A DNA stretch of 13,214 nt from JAABPW01 sp037132275. Its GTDB lineage: Bacteria; Verrucomicrobiota; Kiritimatiellia; CAIKKV01; CAITUY01. Position 1 is the first letter of the stretch. Each line of letters begins with the position of its first letter. Shown here piece after piece: positions 12,555 to 13,214 of the stretch. The notes beneath the pieces are model-generated. The model made no database searches. It was not told where the DNA came from and worked only from the letters and a program-made list of their open reading frames with translations. The stretch is taken from NCBI GenBank assembly GCA_037132275.1, contig JBAXPK010000061.1, forward strand, positions 1-13,214. The letters run 5' to 3'. The position numbers and the translations under genes are program-made.

Positions 12555-13163
12555 ATGAAGGCTTACGATCGGATGAGTGTGGATCAATGGGCTCTGGCAT
12601 CTATGGGGGGCGTGCTGATGGCCCTCTCCGTGGCGGGAATGGTTCATGCGTCATGTGCAGCCCTTGCGGCGCAGATGTCATGCCGGGCCCAGTTTAGAAA
12701 ACCTCAGGCGGATGTGAATGAGGTTTTATGGCTGTGCCAGCGTGCCTATTCTCTCTATCCATGGAATTATTATTTCAGCGCTTTTTCCGCTGAAATGGCC
12801 TATCTGATGGCGGCTGAAGCCAATGGAGAGGCCCGGGATGAACGGATGCGTCAAGCGCGGCTGTGGTGCGACCGGGGGTTGGTGCAAAATAAATATGTAG
12901 GCCAATTGCGCCGCCTCAAAACTCATTTTCTGTGGGAAGAGTCTCCCTCGATGGCCATCCGCTATTGGGAAGCTCATGCGAATTGGCAGTATTGGGAGCC
13001 GTATAACCATGAAACGCTAGCCGGTTTGTACGCGAAATTCGGGGAATTTGACAAAGCCGTAGGGGAGTTGAAACTGATAGAGAATTTTCCCTCGTATGAA
13101 CCAACCCGGCGGATGATTGAGCTGGAAAAAAAGGCGTGGGCAGAACTTAGGGATGATAAATAA
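12555..13163 (+). CDS. Membrane-anchored helical (TPR-like) protein
   Basis: The product is about 202 residues from ATG 12555. One hydrophobic segment near the N terminus (about 12-40, ALASMGGVLMALSVAGMV) would anchor it in the inner membrane. The rest is helical, with TPR-like periodicity: ANGEARDERMRQARLWCDRG, AIRYWEAHANWQYWEPYNHE, LAGLYAKFGEFDKAVGELKL. TPR proteins of this kind are common beside exopolysaccharide genes, but no specific function is supported. The start is uncertain: GGTGG precedes 12555 by only two bases, TTG 12546 lies in the terminator T-run, and ATG 12573 is another option. The gene ends six bases before the tRNA gene on the opposite strand, so the two converge. Confidence 0.6.
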   Translation: MKAYDRMSVDQWALASMGGVLMALSVAGMVHASCAALAAQMSCRAQFRKPQADVNEVLWLCQRAYSLYPWNYYFSAFSAEMAYLMAAEANGEARDERMRQARLWCDRGLVQNKYVGQLRRLKTHFLWEESPSMAIRYWEAHANWQYWEPYNHETLAGLYAKFGEFDKAVGELKLIENFPSYEPTRRMIELEKKAWAELRDDK

Positions 13164-13168
13164 AGGAG

Positions 13169-13214
13169 TGGGGCGAATGACGGGACTCGAACCCGCGACA
13201 TTCAGAATCACAAT
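13169..13214 (-). tRNA. tRNA-His (GTG anticodon), 5' part cut by the window end
   Basis: On the minus strand the sequence gives anticodon GTG (complement of 13209-13211) in a TTGTGAT loop. A T-arm follows (GCGGG, TTCGAGT, CCCGT), then the 3' acceptor strand CATTCGC (13173-13179), a C at position 73 and an encoded CCA (13169-13171). The C73 discriminator is the known identity mark of bacterial tRNA-His. The D-arm and 5' acceptor strand lie outside the window. Confidence 0.93.

Overview
The window reads as a chromosomal segment of a Gram-negative bacterium, since it encodes an outer-membrane beta-barrel, a Wza-type export lipoprotein and a Yej/Dpp-type peptide importer. Gene content (GH28-like enzyme, exopolysaccharide export genes, many toxin-antitoxin genes) would suit a polysaccharide-degrading member of the PVC group such as Kiritimatiellota or Lentisphaerota. 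That placement is a weak inference; nothing here is diagnostic.

Region 1 (1-3720) looks like an integron-type gene-cassette array without a visible integrase. All genes point rightward and are small, self-contained units: an orphan BrnA-type antitoxin, a GH28-like beta-helix protein, a brnT-brnA pair, a vapB-vapC pair with its own promoter/operator, and a secreted protein of unknown function. Four imperfect hairpins lie at or near unit ends (A 18-71, B 394-458, C 2457-2510, D 3171-3234). Each has stem arms that differ in sequence yet pair, exactly one extra base in the left arm, and a related apical motif (ACGGCT...CGCC). This is the architecture of attC recombination sites. Two further junctions (1876-1902, 3712-3718) keep only parts of such a site. 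Element A seems interrupted by the 5' end of a group II intron (72-115).

Region 2 (3727-7318, minus strand) is a tightly coupled operon (read right to left): a YejE-like permease with a large extra segment, then two DppD/DppF-type ATPases. No binding protein or YejB-type permease lies in the window.

Region 3 (7545-13163, plus strand) is an exopolysaccharide export locus: a BBP2-like outer-membrane barrel, a Wzc-like tyrosine autokinase, a Wza-like lipoprotein, an alanine-rich secreted coiled-coil protein, and a membrane-anchored helical/TPR-like protein. Strong intrinsic terminators sit immediately before the Wzc-like gene and before the last gene, so both may depend on readthrough. The right edge cuts a tRNA-His gene (minus strand).
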